Shown here in pieces: positions 27,009 to 35,800 of a stretch of DNA of 64,000 nucleotides. The notes beneath the pieces were generated by a model that had not been told where the DNA came from, made no database searches, and saw only the letters and a program-made list of their open reading frames with translations. How positions within the stretch are numbered: position 1 is the stretch's first letter; every line of letters begins with the position of its first letter. The translations under genes and the position numbers were made by a program. Source of the stretch: Streptosporangium sp. NBC_01495 (GTDB taxonomy: Bacteria > Actinomycetota > Actinomycetes > Streptosporangiales > Streptosporangiaceae); NCBI RefSeq assembly GCF_036250735.1, contig NZ_CP109430.1:7502001-7566000 (forward strand). Reading direction: 5' to 3'.

Positions 27009-30000
27009 TCAGCCCCCGACGGGGACCGCCTCACCTCGTTCCTCGCGCTCCCGCTCCTGGCGCCGCTGGATGGTCTGGAAGCCGACCAGGTCGTCCGGGA
27101 GCGCGTCGGGGACGTCCACGTCGAACCTGGACAGCGTGCGGGTCCGCATCGCGACCAGCGCCGTGACCGCGATGGCGACGGCGAACAGCACGTACATCAG
27201 GCCGACGCCCCGGCCCTCTCCGGTGCCGAGCACGAGGCCGACCGTGTCGGCCAGCGGCCCCCCCGGAACCAGCAGCGGTTCGAACAGCGTGCTGCCGTAC
27301 GGGGCGACCAGGCCGAAGCCGATCGGCAGGGTGGACCAGGCGATGAGCGTGTTGAGCGCGATGACGCGGCCGTGGAAGCGTTGCGGCACCTTGACCTGGA
27401 TGATCGTCGCGTAGACGCCGTTGAGCATGGTCAGCCAGAACGACATCCCGAAGGCGCCGACCGCGATCAGGACCAGGTTCTGCTGCAGGCCGGTGACCAG
27501 GCAGAAGAGACCCAGCACGAGGGTGGAGAGCATCACGCCGCGCAGCCGCCGCCGTCGCGGGCCTCCCCAGACGGTCATGGTCAGGCCGCCGAGGAATACC
27601 CCGAGGCCGCCGAAGAAGGAGATCCGGCCGACGTCCTCCAGGGTGGCGAAGCCCAGGACCAGCGGCGAGATGAGCAGGAACAGCGGGGACAGGAAGATGT
27701 TCAGCACCGCGAAGAAGAACAGCATGCCGCGGAAGCCCCGGTTGCCCCAGGAGAACTTCCAGCCCTCGACCATCTCGGCGACCAGCGACTCCCTGCGCTT
27801 CCACGCCATGGTCTTCGGGAAGCGGACGAAGATCAGCACCCCGATCGCGAAGACGTACGAGACGACGTCCAGGACGAGGATGCCCTCCAGCCCGATCACG
27901 GTCATCAGGCCGACCGCGACCAGCGGGACGACCAGCTGGGCGGTACCGGTCACCATCTGGACCACGCCGTTGGCGTGGCCGAGGAAGCGCTTGGGGACCA
28001 GCTGCGGGATGGCGGAGTTGTAGGCGAGGCGCTGGAAGGTGAGCGCGACCGACAGCAGCACCAGGAGTGGGTAGATGTGCCAGATCTGCAGGTTGCCGGT
28101 CCACAGCAGGACGCCCAGTGCCAGCTGGGTGCCGAAAGCGCCGACGTCTCCGGCGAGCATGACCTTGCGCCGGTCGTAGCGGTCGACGAGGGCACCGGCC
28201 AGCGGGGACACCAGCATGCCGGGGACCAGCGCGAGGACGGCGAACAGGGCCATCATGGGGAGCGAGCCGGTGGTGATGTAGATCCACAGCGGGATGGCGA
28301 ACTCGGTCAGCGACGACCCGACGATCGAGATGAGCTGTCCGGCCGCCACGGCGGCGAACCGCTTCATGCTCGGCGGAGGGCCGGAGCGCGCCGGGGGATC
28401 CGTCGCGACCGGGCGTCCCGTCTCCGGTGGCGCGCCACCCGTGCCCGAACCGACGAGGGTGGGGGCCGGTCCCGCGCCGGTGACCGCGGGTGTCATCGTC
28501 GCCGGGAGGATCTCCGCGGCGGCGTCCTGGGTGGAGACGCCGCCGAGCCACCAGGTCGATCGGTCGGTACGGGCCAGCTTGGCCGTGTCGCCGGAGGCGA
28601 TGGCCCGGTGGGTGCCGGTGACGATGGTGGCGAGCTCTTCCGCCCGATATTTCAGGAAAAAGTGACCGGCCTCGTCGAGGACGACCACGGCCGTGGAGCC
28701 GGTCAGGAGATGCCACTCGCGGTAGCGCTCCTGGTAGAACTCGGTGGCCGGGTCCCGGTCGCCCGCCACGGAGATGATCGGTGCCCTGAGCGGCTCGACG
28801 CCCTCCTCGAAGAGGCGGGTGAAGTAGCGTTCCGCCTCCTTGGTGCCCTTGCGACGGTTGTCGATCATCAGCTTGAGCTGGTCGCGTTCCAGGTCCTCCA
28901 CGTCGAGACCCGCGGCCTGCAGGGCGTTGGCCCAGACCTGGTCGCTGCGCAGGCGGTCGGTCAGGTTCGACAGCTTGGCCAGCACCGAGGTGGGACGCGC
29001 GAAGGGGAAGATGCCGCCGAGGTAGATCGCCTCGACCGGGCGGCCCGCGGCCTCCAGGCGGCGGGCGATCTCCACGGTCAGCATGACGCCGAGCCCGCAG
29101 TGCCCGTACAGCGCGAGCGGGCCGCGAATGTCCTTGAGGATCTCCTCCACGCAGCCCTGCGCGACCTCCGCCACCGGCCGGGTCTCCTCGATCAGCCCCA
29201 TCTCCTGGCCGGGGACGGCGACCGCGTGCAGCGCCCAGTTCTGGGGCAGTGTGTCGGCCAGCGGCTGGTAGATGGCCGCGCTGCCGCCGCCGTACGGCAC
29301 GCAGACCAGGGTCGAGGTGGCCGTGCGGGCCGGGGTGAGCCGGTGCAGGAGCATGCGCGGGCCGTCGTCGGCCGTCTCGACGAGCCGCGCGAGCTCGCGG
29401 ACGGTCCGGTTCTTGAACAGGTCCAGGATGGTGACCTGGCGCCCGCCTTCAGGAATGGCTTTCCGAAGGCGGGCGACCACCTGCGCGGCGAGCAGCGAAT
29501 GACCGCCCAGGTCGAAGAAGTCGTCCAGCACGCCGACCTGGACCAGTCCGAGCACCTTCGCCCACACCGCCGCGATCGCCTCTTCGAGAGGCGTCTCCGG
29601 CGGGACGAATCCGGCTTCCTGGTCGGGTCGTGCCTCGTCGGGCTCGGGCAGCCTGGCCCGGTCGACCTTGCCGTGCGACTTCAGGGGCAGCTCGTCCAGC
29701 CAGACGAACCGCCCGGGGATCATGTACTCGGGGAGCCGTTCACCGAGCCGCGCCCGCAGCTCACTGACGCTGACCCGCTCTCCGCCGACCTCGCCGACCA
29801 CGTACGCGACCAGCCGGTCCCCGCGCAGGTCGACGACGGCGTGGGCGACTCCCGGCTGGCCGGCGAGCACCGACTCGATCTCCGGCAGCTCCACCCGGTA
29901 GCCCCTGACCTTGACCTGCAGGTCGCGGCGGCCGAGAAAGCACAGGTCGCCGGAGGGCAGCCACCGGCCGAGGTCACCGGTCCGGTACATGCGGGCGCCG

Positions 30001-32666
30001 GGCCCGCCGTACGGGTCGGGCAGGAATCTCTCGGCCGTCAGGCCGGGCCGCCCGAGGTATCCGCGGGCGAGACGGTCGCCGCCGAGGTAGATCTCGCCGG
30101 TCATGCCGGGCGGGACCAGCCGCAGGTGCTCGTCGAGCACGTAGACCCCGGCGCCGGGCAGCGGCCTGCCGATCGGCAGGTTCAGCGCCCGCTCGCGCTC
30201 GCCGGTGACGGCGTGGGTGGAGATGCCGACCGTGGCCTCGGTGGGGCCGTAGTGGTTGACCACCGTGGTGTGCGCGGTCAGCTCGCGGGCCCAGCTCCAC
30301 CTGGACGCCTCGCCGCCGAGGACGAGGAGCTTGCGCGGGAGCAGTTCGGCGGGATCGTCCACCGCGGCGAGCAGCGAGGCGAGGTGGGAGGGGGTCATCT
30401 TCAGGTAGTCGGTGCCGCTCAGCAGCCCGGCGAGCTCCTCGGCGGGGGCCTGGGGATCGGCCAGGTGCAGCTCTCCGCCGGTCATGAGCGACAGGTAGAA
30501 GATCGTCACCCCGAAGTCGAACGAGAGCGACTGCAGCAGCGTGTAGACCGCGCCGGGTTCGACCTCGAAGCGCTCCCTGACCCCGGCGAGGTAGTTGAGC
30601 ACCTGCCGGTGCTGCACCCCGACGCCCTTCGGCCGTCCGGTGGTCCCCGAGGTGTAGATCACGTACGCGAGGTCGCCGGGCGAGACCTCGGGGGGCTCGA
30701 ACCCGGTCTCGTCCAGCGCCTCGGAGTCCAGGCAGATCACCGGCGCCCCGGGAAGGTCGGGAAGCAGGTCGCGCAGCGCGGAGGTGGTGAGGACGGCGAC
30801 GGCCCCGGCGTCGGCGAGCATGTACGCCAGCCGGTCGCGGGGCTGCTTGGGGTCGAGGGGCACGTAGGCGCCACCGGCCTTCAGCACGCCGACGACGGCC
30901 GCCGCCAGGTCGGTGGACTGTTCGAGGAAGACGCCCACCCTGGTGTCGGGGCCCACGCCGTGCCGGTTCCTCAGCAGGGCGGCGATCCTGGTGGAGCGCT
31001 CGTCGAGCTCGGCGTACGTCAGCGAGCCGCCGCCGGCCGCGGACGCCGTACCCGGACCCGAGCCGCCACGCGCCCCGGACGCCGTACCCGAACCGCCGCT
31101 CACCGCGGACGCCTTCCGCGGACCGGAGCCGCCACGCGTCGCGGGCGCCGTCCCCGAGGCGGGCGAGCCCTCGTGGACCACGGCCGTCGCGCCGGGGGTG
31201 AGCGCGGCCTGCGCGGTGACGAGGTCGTGCAGCAGGTCGTGGCCGGAGGGCCGCAGGGCGGGTCCCGAGCCGAAGCCCAGGACCAGGTCGCGCTCGTCGT
31301 CGGAGAGCAGCGACAGCTCACCCACCCGCGTGTCCGGGTCCGCCACGATCGAGCGCAGCAGCGTCTCGAAGCGCGCCGCCAGCAGCTCCACGGTCTCCGG
31401 GTCGAACAGGGCGGTGCTGTGGGCGAGGTGGCCGACCAGCCCGCCGTCCGGGCTCTCGAACAGGTAGAGGCCGAGGTCGAAGCGGGTGGTCCTGGCCGGG
31501 AGCGTGAGGTAGGAGACGCGCCCGTCCTCCTCGCCCGCCTTGAAGTTCTGCAGCGCGAACGTGACCTGCGCGAGCGGCGACCGGCTCACGTCGCGGACCA
31601 CGTTCAGCTCGTTGACCAGCTGGTCGAACGGGAGCTCCTGGTGCGCGTAGGCGTCCAGCGCGGCCTCGCGCGTCCGGGCCAGGAAGGTGGTGAACGACGG
31701 GTCGTCGGCGAGGTCGGCGCGCAGGACCAGGGTGTTGACGAACATGCCGACGACCCCGTCCAGCTCGGGCAGCCCGCGCCCGGCGACCGGGGAGCCGACC
31801 GCGAAGTCAGTCTGCCCCGAGTAGCGGGCCAGCAGCACCTGGAAGGCCGCCAGCAGCGTCATGTACGGCGTGGCACCGGCCGCGGCGCCCAGCTCGGCGA
31901 GCCGCCGGGCGAGGTCGGCGTCCACCCTGACGTCGAGGGCGGCTCCCTCGTGGCGCTGCTCGGCGGGGCGCGGCCTGTCGGTGGGCAGCTCGATGGCGGG
32001 CAGCCCGGCGAGCCGGTCGCGCCAGTGGTCGATCTCGCGGCGGTGGTCGCGGCCCCGCTGCCAGAGGGCGTAGTCGCCGTAGCCGACCGGCGCGGGCGGC
32101 GGGGTCCCGCCGTCGTGCAGGGCGAGCAGCTCGCGGATGAGCAGGTCGCTGGACCAGCCGTCGATGACGGTGTGGTGGGCGGCGATGAGGAGGACGTGGT
32201 CGTCGGGCGCGATCCTGACCAGCACGGCGCGGAAGAGCGGGCCGTGCTCCAGGTCGAACGGGACGGCGAGGTCGGCGTCGAGCAGCTCGATCGCGGCGTC
32301 CACGCCGTCCGCCTCGGCGACGCGCAGCGCGGCGGGCCCCGGCTCGTCGATGACCAGCTCGGGGGTGCCGTCGTCGGTGGTGAGGAACCGCGTCCGCAGG
32401 GCCTCGTGGCGTGCGACGATCTCGTCCAGCGCCCGGCGCAGCGCGTCGGCGTCCAGGTCCCCGCGCAGGCGCACCGCGACGGGGACGGTGTAGGTGGTGG
32501 TGCCCGGCCGGTACTGCTCGAGGAACCACAGGCGTTCCTGGGCGTGGGACAGGGGTGGGACGGTTCCCGGGGCGCGGCGGACGACGGCGGCCCGCGACTC
32601 CCCCCGGCTCTTGAGCCGCTTGGCGAGCAGCGCCTTCTTGGCGTCCGACAGCGTTGTCTCGGTCAC
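27009..32666 (-). CDS. NRPS C-A-PCP-TE module fused to an MFS exporter
   Basis: An 1885-residue terminal synthetase. The C domain has HHTVIDG (164-170). The A domain (about 530-1010) has A3 YTSGTTGRPKG. The pocket residues I extract by eye are D-F-T-K-V-G-H-V-G-K, nearest to Asp codes. The PCP attachment site is Ser1057 (LGGHSL). The thioesterase domain (about 1120-1370) has the elbow YGHCGLG, putting Cys1190 where Ser is usual, with Asp in AGDRDP and His in EAGHFF. After a ~60-residue Pro/Ala linker an MFS domain with about 12 helices (1434-1850) follows, with DRYDRRKVM in the 2-3 loop. A Gly/Ser repeat insertion precedes A3. Its GTG overlaps the E2 stop codon. It is the last gene of the leftward operon. 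Confidence 0.93.
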   Translation of the reverse strand: MTETTLSDAKKALLAKRLKSRGESRAAVVRRAPGTVPPLSHAQERLWFLEQYRPGTTTYTVPVAVRLRGDLDADALRRALDEIVARHEALRTRFLTTDDGTPELVIDEPGPAALRVAEADGVDAAIELLDADLAVPFDLEHGPLFRAVLVRIAPDDHVLLIAAHHTVIDGWSSDLLIRELLALHDGGTPPPAPVGYGDYALWQRGRDHRREIDHWRDRLAGLPAIELPTDRPRPAEQRHEGAALDVRVDADLARRLAELGAAAGATPYMTLLAAFQVLLARYSGQTDFAVGSPVAGRGLPELDGVVGMFVNTLVLRADLADDPSFTTFLARTREAALDAYAHQELPFDQLVNELNVVRDVSRSPLAQVTFALQNFKAGEEDGRVSYLTLPARTTRFDLGLYLFESPDGGLVGHLAHSTALFDPETVELLAARFETLLRSIVADPDTRVGELSLLSDDERDLVLGFGSGPALRPSGHDLLHDLVTAQAALTPGATAVVHEGSPASGTAPATRGGSGPRKASAVSGGSGTASGARGGSGPGTASAAGGGSLTYAELDERSTRIAALLRNRHGVGPDTRVGVFLEQSTDLAAAVVGVLKAGGAYVPLDPKQPRDRLAYMLADAGAVAVLTTSALRDLLPDLPGAPVICLDSEALDETGFEPPEVSPGDLAYVIYTSGTTGRPKGVGVQHRQVLNYLAGVRERFEVEPGAVYTLLQSLSFDFGVTIFYLSLMTGGELHLADPQAPAEELAGLLSGTDYLKMTPSHLASLLAAVDDPAELLPRKLLVLGGEASRWSWARELTAHTTVVNHYGPTEATVGISTHAVTGERERALNLPIGRPLPGAGVYVLDEHLRLVPPGMTGEIYLGGDRLARGYLGRPGLTAERFLPDPYGGPGARMYRTGDLGRWLPSGDLCFLGRRDLQVKVRGYRVELPEIESVLAGQPGVAHAVVDLRGDRLVAYVVGEVGGERVSVSELRARLGERLPEYMIPGRFVWLDELPLKSHGKVDRARLPEPDEARPDQEAGFVPPETPLEEAIAAVWAKVLGLVQVGVLDDFFDLGGHSLLAAQVVARLRKAIPEGGRQVTILDLFKNRTVRELARLVETADDGPRMLLHRLTPARTATSTLVCVPYGGGSAAIYQPLADTLPQNWALHAVAVPGQEMGLIEETRPVAEVAQGCVEEILKDIRGPLALYGHCGLGVMLTVEIARRLEAAGRPVEAIYLGGIFPFARPTSVLAKLSNLTDRLRSDQVWANALQAAGLDVEDLERDQLKLMIDNRRKGTKEAERYFTRLFEEGVEPLRAPIISVAGDRDPATEFYQERYREWHLLTGSTAVVVLDEAGHFFLKYRAEELATIVTGTHRAIASGDTAKLARTDRSTWWLGGVSTQDAAAEILPATMTPAVTGAGPAPTLVGSGTGGAPPETGRPVATDPPARSGPPPSMKRFAAVAAGQLISIVGSSLTEFAIPLWIYITTGSLPMMALFAVLALVPGMLVSPLAGALVDRYDRRKVMLAGDVGAFGTQLALGVLLWTGNLQIWHIYPLLVLLSVALTFQRLAYNSAIPQLVPKRFLGHANGVVQMVTGTAQLVVPLVAVGLMTVIGLEGILVLDVVSYVFAIGVLIFVRFPKTMAWKRRESLVAEMVEGWKFSWGNRGFRGMLFFFAVLNIFLSPLFLLISPLVLGFATLEDVGRISFFGGLGVFLGGLTMTVWGGPRRRRLRGVMLSTLVLGLFCLVTGLQQNLVLIAVGAFGMSFWLTMLNGVYATIIQVKVPQRFHGRVIALNTLIAWSTLPIGFGLVAPYGSTLFEPLLVPGGPLADTVGLVLGTGEGRGVGLMYVLFAVAIAVTALVAMRTRTLSRFDVDVPDALPDDLVGFQTIQRRQEREREERGEAVPVGG

Positions 32667-33910
32667 GCGTGTAACTCCATCCGGAGGGCCGCGAGGAAGA
32701 GCGCGGCGTCCCGGCCGTTGATCAGCCGATGGTCGTAGGCGAGGCCGATGTTGGCGACGGTCCTCGCGGCCACCGTGCCGTCCTCGGCGAGTACCAGCTC
32801 GGGCTGCGGCGAGGTGATCGCGAGGGCGCAGACCGTACCGGGGAAGATGAGGGGGATCGCGAGGATGACGTCGGCGTCGGTGTGCAGGGTGACGGCGATG
32901 TTGGCACCGGTGAGGTCCTTCTCGCGGAAGTCGCCCTCGGTGGCGGCGAGCCGGTAGCGCATGAGCGCGTCGGCGATGGCCTTGAGCGAGCCGGTGTCGT
33001 GGACGACCGGCACGTACAGGCCCTCGCCCATGTCGAACGTGACGCCCACGCGCGGGGCGTCGGCCGGACGCGCCCGGTCCCCGTCGAGCGAGGCGAAGAA
33101 CAGCGGGAACGCCGGATGCAGCGCGGCCACGGCCTGGACGAACAGCTCCGCGAGCCCGACCGGCCTGCGTACCTCCCTGCTCAGTCCCCTGGCCCGCTCC
33201 AGCAGCGGGCCCACCTCGAACCTCACGACGGTGTACGCGGCGGGGATCGTGCCGTGCGAGGTGGTGACGGCGCGCGCGACGGCCCGTTGCACCCGCGAGA
33301 GGCGGTGCGCTCCCGCGACCGCGACCGGTTCCGGCACGTCCTCCAGCACGTCTCCCGGCACGACCTCCGGCGCGCTCTCCCGCACGTCTCCCCGCACGTC
33401 TCCCTGCACGTCTTCTCGTACGTCTTCCCGCGCGTCTTCTCGCACGTCGGCGGCCGTCCGCCCGGTACGGCGGGAGGCCAAGGCCTCCACGTCGGTTCTG
33501 CGGATGACGGCCAGGCCCAGGGACGCGACCTCGGCGTGGGAGACGCCGAGCTCCTCCATCGCCGCGCGGGCGGGAGCGGTGACGACCGGCTCGGCCACCG
33601 GCGCGTCCTCCTGTCCCGATGCGTCTTCCGAGGCCACGGGCTCGGGCGCGTCGGACACCGGGGCGGGCGGCGGGGCCGCCTCAGCCGTGATGCGGGCGAG
33701 GAGCGCGCCGGGAGCGATCAGGGTGCCGAGGGCGGCGGCGTGGTGCAGGTAGCCGGTCTCCCCCGCCTCCAGCTCGTCGGTCGCCTTGGAGGTCTCCAGG
33801 ACGGCGATCGGCTCCCCGGCGATGACGGGCTTGCCGTTCCCCACCAGCCACTCGACGATCAGGTACTCGGTGTCGTTGTTGTTGAGCTTGGGGACGTGGA
33901 TGTCAGCCAC
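32663..33910 (-). CDS. 2-oxoacid dehydrogenase E2-like acyltransferase
   Basis: A 415-residue E2 component that carries acyl groups on a lipoyl arm. The N-terminal lipoyl domain has the modifiable Lys42 in LETSKATDE. A short peripheral-subunit-binding-like segment (ELGVSHAEVASLGLAVIRRTDVEA) and a linker with Asp-Val repeats (REDVREDVQGDVRGDV) follow. The catalytic domain ends in YDHRLINGRDA, in which His394 is the catalytic residue; the usual DG is NG, a variant also found in working E2 proteins. It overlaps E1beta upstream by eight bases and the synthetase gene downstream by four. Being between E1 genes and an NRPS module, it probably hands an acyl group to the peptide pathway and not to central metabolism. 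Confidence 0.88.
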   Translation of the reverse strand: MADIHVPKLNNNDTEYLIVEWLVGNGKPVIAGEPIAVLETSKATDELEAGETGYLHHAAALGTLIAPGALLARITAEAAPPPAPVSDAPEPVASEDASGQEDAPVAEPVVTAPARAAMEELGVSHAEVASLGLAVIRRTDVEALASRRTGRTAADVREDAREDVREDVQGDVRGDVRESAPEVVPGDVLEDVPEPVAVAGAHRLSRVQRAVARAVTTSHGTIPAAYTVVRFEVGPLLERARGLSREVRRPVGLAELFVQAVAALHPAFPLFFASLDGDRARPADAPRVGVTFDMGEGLYVPVVHDTGSLKAIADALMRYRLAATEGDFREKDLTGANIAVTLHTDADVILAIPLIFPGTVCALAITSPQPELVLAEDGTVAARTVANIGLAYDHRLINGRDAALFLAALRMELHA

Positions 33911-34886
33911 GCAGAGCCTCCCGTACGGCGTGGTGGATCGTGGACTCCCCGACCAGGACCTCGTTCTCCAGGTGCGCGGCGGTGGGGATCACGGAGGCCC
34001 GTGAGTGGACGAGGCGGACGGGTCCGCGCAGGCGGTCCCAGACGCGGGCGTGCAGCAGGTGGGCGACCTCGCTGCCCCAGGTGCCCCCGGCGGTGCTCTC
34101 CTCCGCGACCAGGACGACGTCCCCCAGGTGGGGCAGGAGCGCGTCGGCGTCCAGCGGGTAGAGCCGGGAGGGGACCAGCAGCCGGACGGAGATCTCCTCC
34201 TCCATCATCAGGGAGCGCATCGCGCCCAGCACCCGGTGGGCCATCCCGCCCGGGGCGATGACCACGCAGTCGGGGCGGTCGCCCGCGTCGCGGATGTCCA
34301 CCACGGCCAGGTCCCCGTCGCGGCGCACCAGGAACAGCGGGTCCACCCGCTCCATCTGCCGGGTGTAGAGGACCTTGTCCTCGAAGAACACGCACGGCTC
34401 GCCTTGTCCCAGCATCGCCGCGAACACCGCGCGGTTGTCGTGGAAGGGGGACATCTCGTACAGCGACAGCCCCGGCATGCCGACGAAGTGCTTCTGCAGG
34501 CTCTGGCTGTGGGTGGGGCCATAGCCCCGGCCGCCACCGGTCGGGCAGCGCACCACCATCCGCAGCGGCAGCCGCTTGCCGTACATCGACACCGACTTGC
34601 TGGCGAAGTTGCACAGCTGGTCGAAGGCGAGCGCCACGAAGTCGCCGAACATGATCTCGGCCACGGCGGTGTTGCCGGTGAGCGCCAGTCCCGCCGCGAC
34701 GCCGGTCAGCGCGCCCTCGCTGATCGGGGTGCCGATCACGCGCTCGGGAAAGCGGGTGGACAGCCCCTTGGTGACCTTGAAGGCGCCGCCGTACGGGTCG
34801 AGGATGTCCTCGCCGAGCACGTAGGCGGTGGGGTCGTCGTCCAGCAGCCCGTGCAGGGCCGCGTTGAGGTTCTCCGCTACGCGCAC
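33903..34886 (-). CDS. 2-oxoacid dehydrogenase E1 beta-subunit-like
   Basis: A 327-residue transketolase-like protein that pairs with E1alpha to form the thiamine-diphosphate enzyme. Family blocks are LGEDILDPYGGAFKVTKGL, GTPISEGALTGVAAGLAL, MVVRCPTGGGRGYGPTHSQS and VEDSTAGG-like VAEESTAGGTWGSEV near the end. The glutamate in ISEGAL is the residue that activates thiamine diphosphate in this family. It starts at a GTG with GGGAGG four bases upstream, overlapping the E1alpha stop by ten bases. Its stop overlaps the E2 start. Acetoin- or pyruvate-type substrates are possible; the sequence alone does not tell them apart. Confidence 0.9.
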   Translation of the reverse strand: MRVAENLNAALHGLLDDDPTAYVLGEDILDPYGGAFKVTKGLSTRFPERVIGTPISEGALTGVAAGLALTGNTAVAEIMFGDFVALAFDQLCNFASKSVSMYGKRLPLRMVVRCPTGGGRGYGPTHSQSLQKHFVGMPGLSLYEMSPFHDNRAVFAAMLGQGEPCVFFEDKVLYTRQMERVDPLFLVRRDGDLAVVDIRDAGDRPDCVVIAPGGMAHRVLGAMRSLMMEEEISVRLLVPSRLYPLDADALLPHLGDVVLVAEESTAGGTWGSEVAHLLHARVWDRLRGPVRLVHSRASVIPTAAHLENEVLVGESTIHHAVREALRG

Positions 34887-35800
34887 GGTCCCTCCCAGCG
34901 GGAGAGGGGGCGCGCGGCCACCTCGTCGGCGACGGCCTCGACCTCGGCCTTGACGGCACCGTCGAGCCGGTGGAACTGCTCGGGGTGGTCGTGGGCATAG
35001 TGGGTGTACCAGTCGTTGTCCCTGGCGGTCCGTACGACGTCGGCCGGGCGGATGTCGTCGCCCTTGCTGTGCGGTCCGAGGCGGTGGGTGACGAACTCGA
35101 CCACCAGCGGCCGCCCCTCGCGCACCCGCGCGATCTCGCGTTCCAGCGAGATGCGGATCTCGTTGACGTCGGTGGAGACGACCAGCCGGTGCGGGATGCC
35201 GAAGGCCGCCGCCCGGTCGGCCACCGTACCGGCCATCTGCGAGGCGGTCGGGGTGGACTGGGCGATGCCGTTGTTCTCCACCACGACGAGCAGCGGGAGC
35301 CGCCAGAGCGCGGCGAGGTTCAGCGCCTCGTAGACCGCGCCCTCGCCCCAGGTGCCGTCGCCGATGTGCACGCAGGCCAGGGTGCCGGGCTCGGAGCGCT
35401 TGAGGTGCAGCGCGACACCGGCGGCGACCGGCATGCTCTCGCCCTGCACGCCGGTGGACATGTAGCGGTCGCGGTGGATGTGCTGGCTGCCGCCGACACC
35501 CCCGCAGACCGCGCCCTCCCTGCCCATGATCTCGGCGAGCAGGCCGTGTGGGTCGCGGAACCTGGACAGGTAGTGGCCGTGTCCCCGGTGGTTGCTGAAG
35601 ACGTGGTCGGCCGGGCCGAGCAGGGATCGCAGCGCGACCGGGACGTACTCCTGGCCCAGGCAGGTGTGCGTGGTGCCGTTGAGGTCGCCCCTGCCGTACA
35701 GCTCCAGGAGCTTGAGCTCGAAGTGCCTGACCAGGAGCAAAAGCTCCAGGTCCTCGTCGGCGAGGGGGGAGAGACGGAGCCCGTCGAGGGTCTCAGTCAT
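34877..35800 (-). CDS. 2-oxoacid dehydrogenase E1 alpha-subunit-like
   Basis: A 307-residue protein with the thiamine-diphosphate-binding motif GDG...NN in HIGDGTWGEGAVYEALNLA, ending at VVVENNGIAQST. Other conserved blocks are GQEYVPVALRSLLGPADHVFSNHRGHGHYL and GGSQHIHRD. It decarboxylates a 2-oxo acid together with E1beta. It overlaps the C-PCP gene upstream by eight bases, so expression is coupled to the synthetase parts. It is short, like acetoin-dehydrogenase and other stand-alone E1alpha proteins. No E3 (dihydrolipoamide dehydrogenase) is encoded in the cluster, so either a housekeeping E3 serves it or the reaction does not need re-oxidation. Confidence 0.9.
   Translation of the reverse strand: MTETLDGLRLSPLADEDLELLLLVRHFELKLLELYGRGDLNGTTHTCLGQEYVPVALRSLLGPADHVFSNHRGHGHYLSRFRDPHGLLAEIMGREGAVCGGVGGSQHIHRDRYMSTGVQGESMPVAAGVALHLKRSEPGTLACVHIGDGTWGEGAVYEALNLAALWRLPLLVVVENNGIAQSTPTASQMAGTVADRAAAFGIPHRLVVSTDVNEIRISLEREIARVREGRPLVVEFVTHRLGPHSKGDDIRPADVVRTARDNDWYTHYAHDHPEQFHRLDGAVKAEVEAVADEVAARPLSRWEGPCA

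Noticed and set aside
26838-32738. A plus-strand frame of nearly 2000 codons opposite the terminal NRPS gene
   Set aside because: It is the mirror of the GC-rich synthetase gene; its product is Arg/Gly/Gln/His-rich without any domain, while the minus strand has complete C, A, PCP, TE and MFS motifs.
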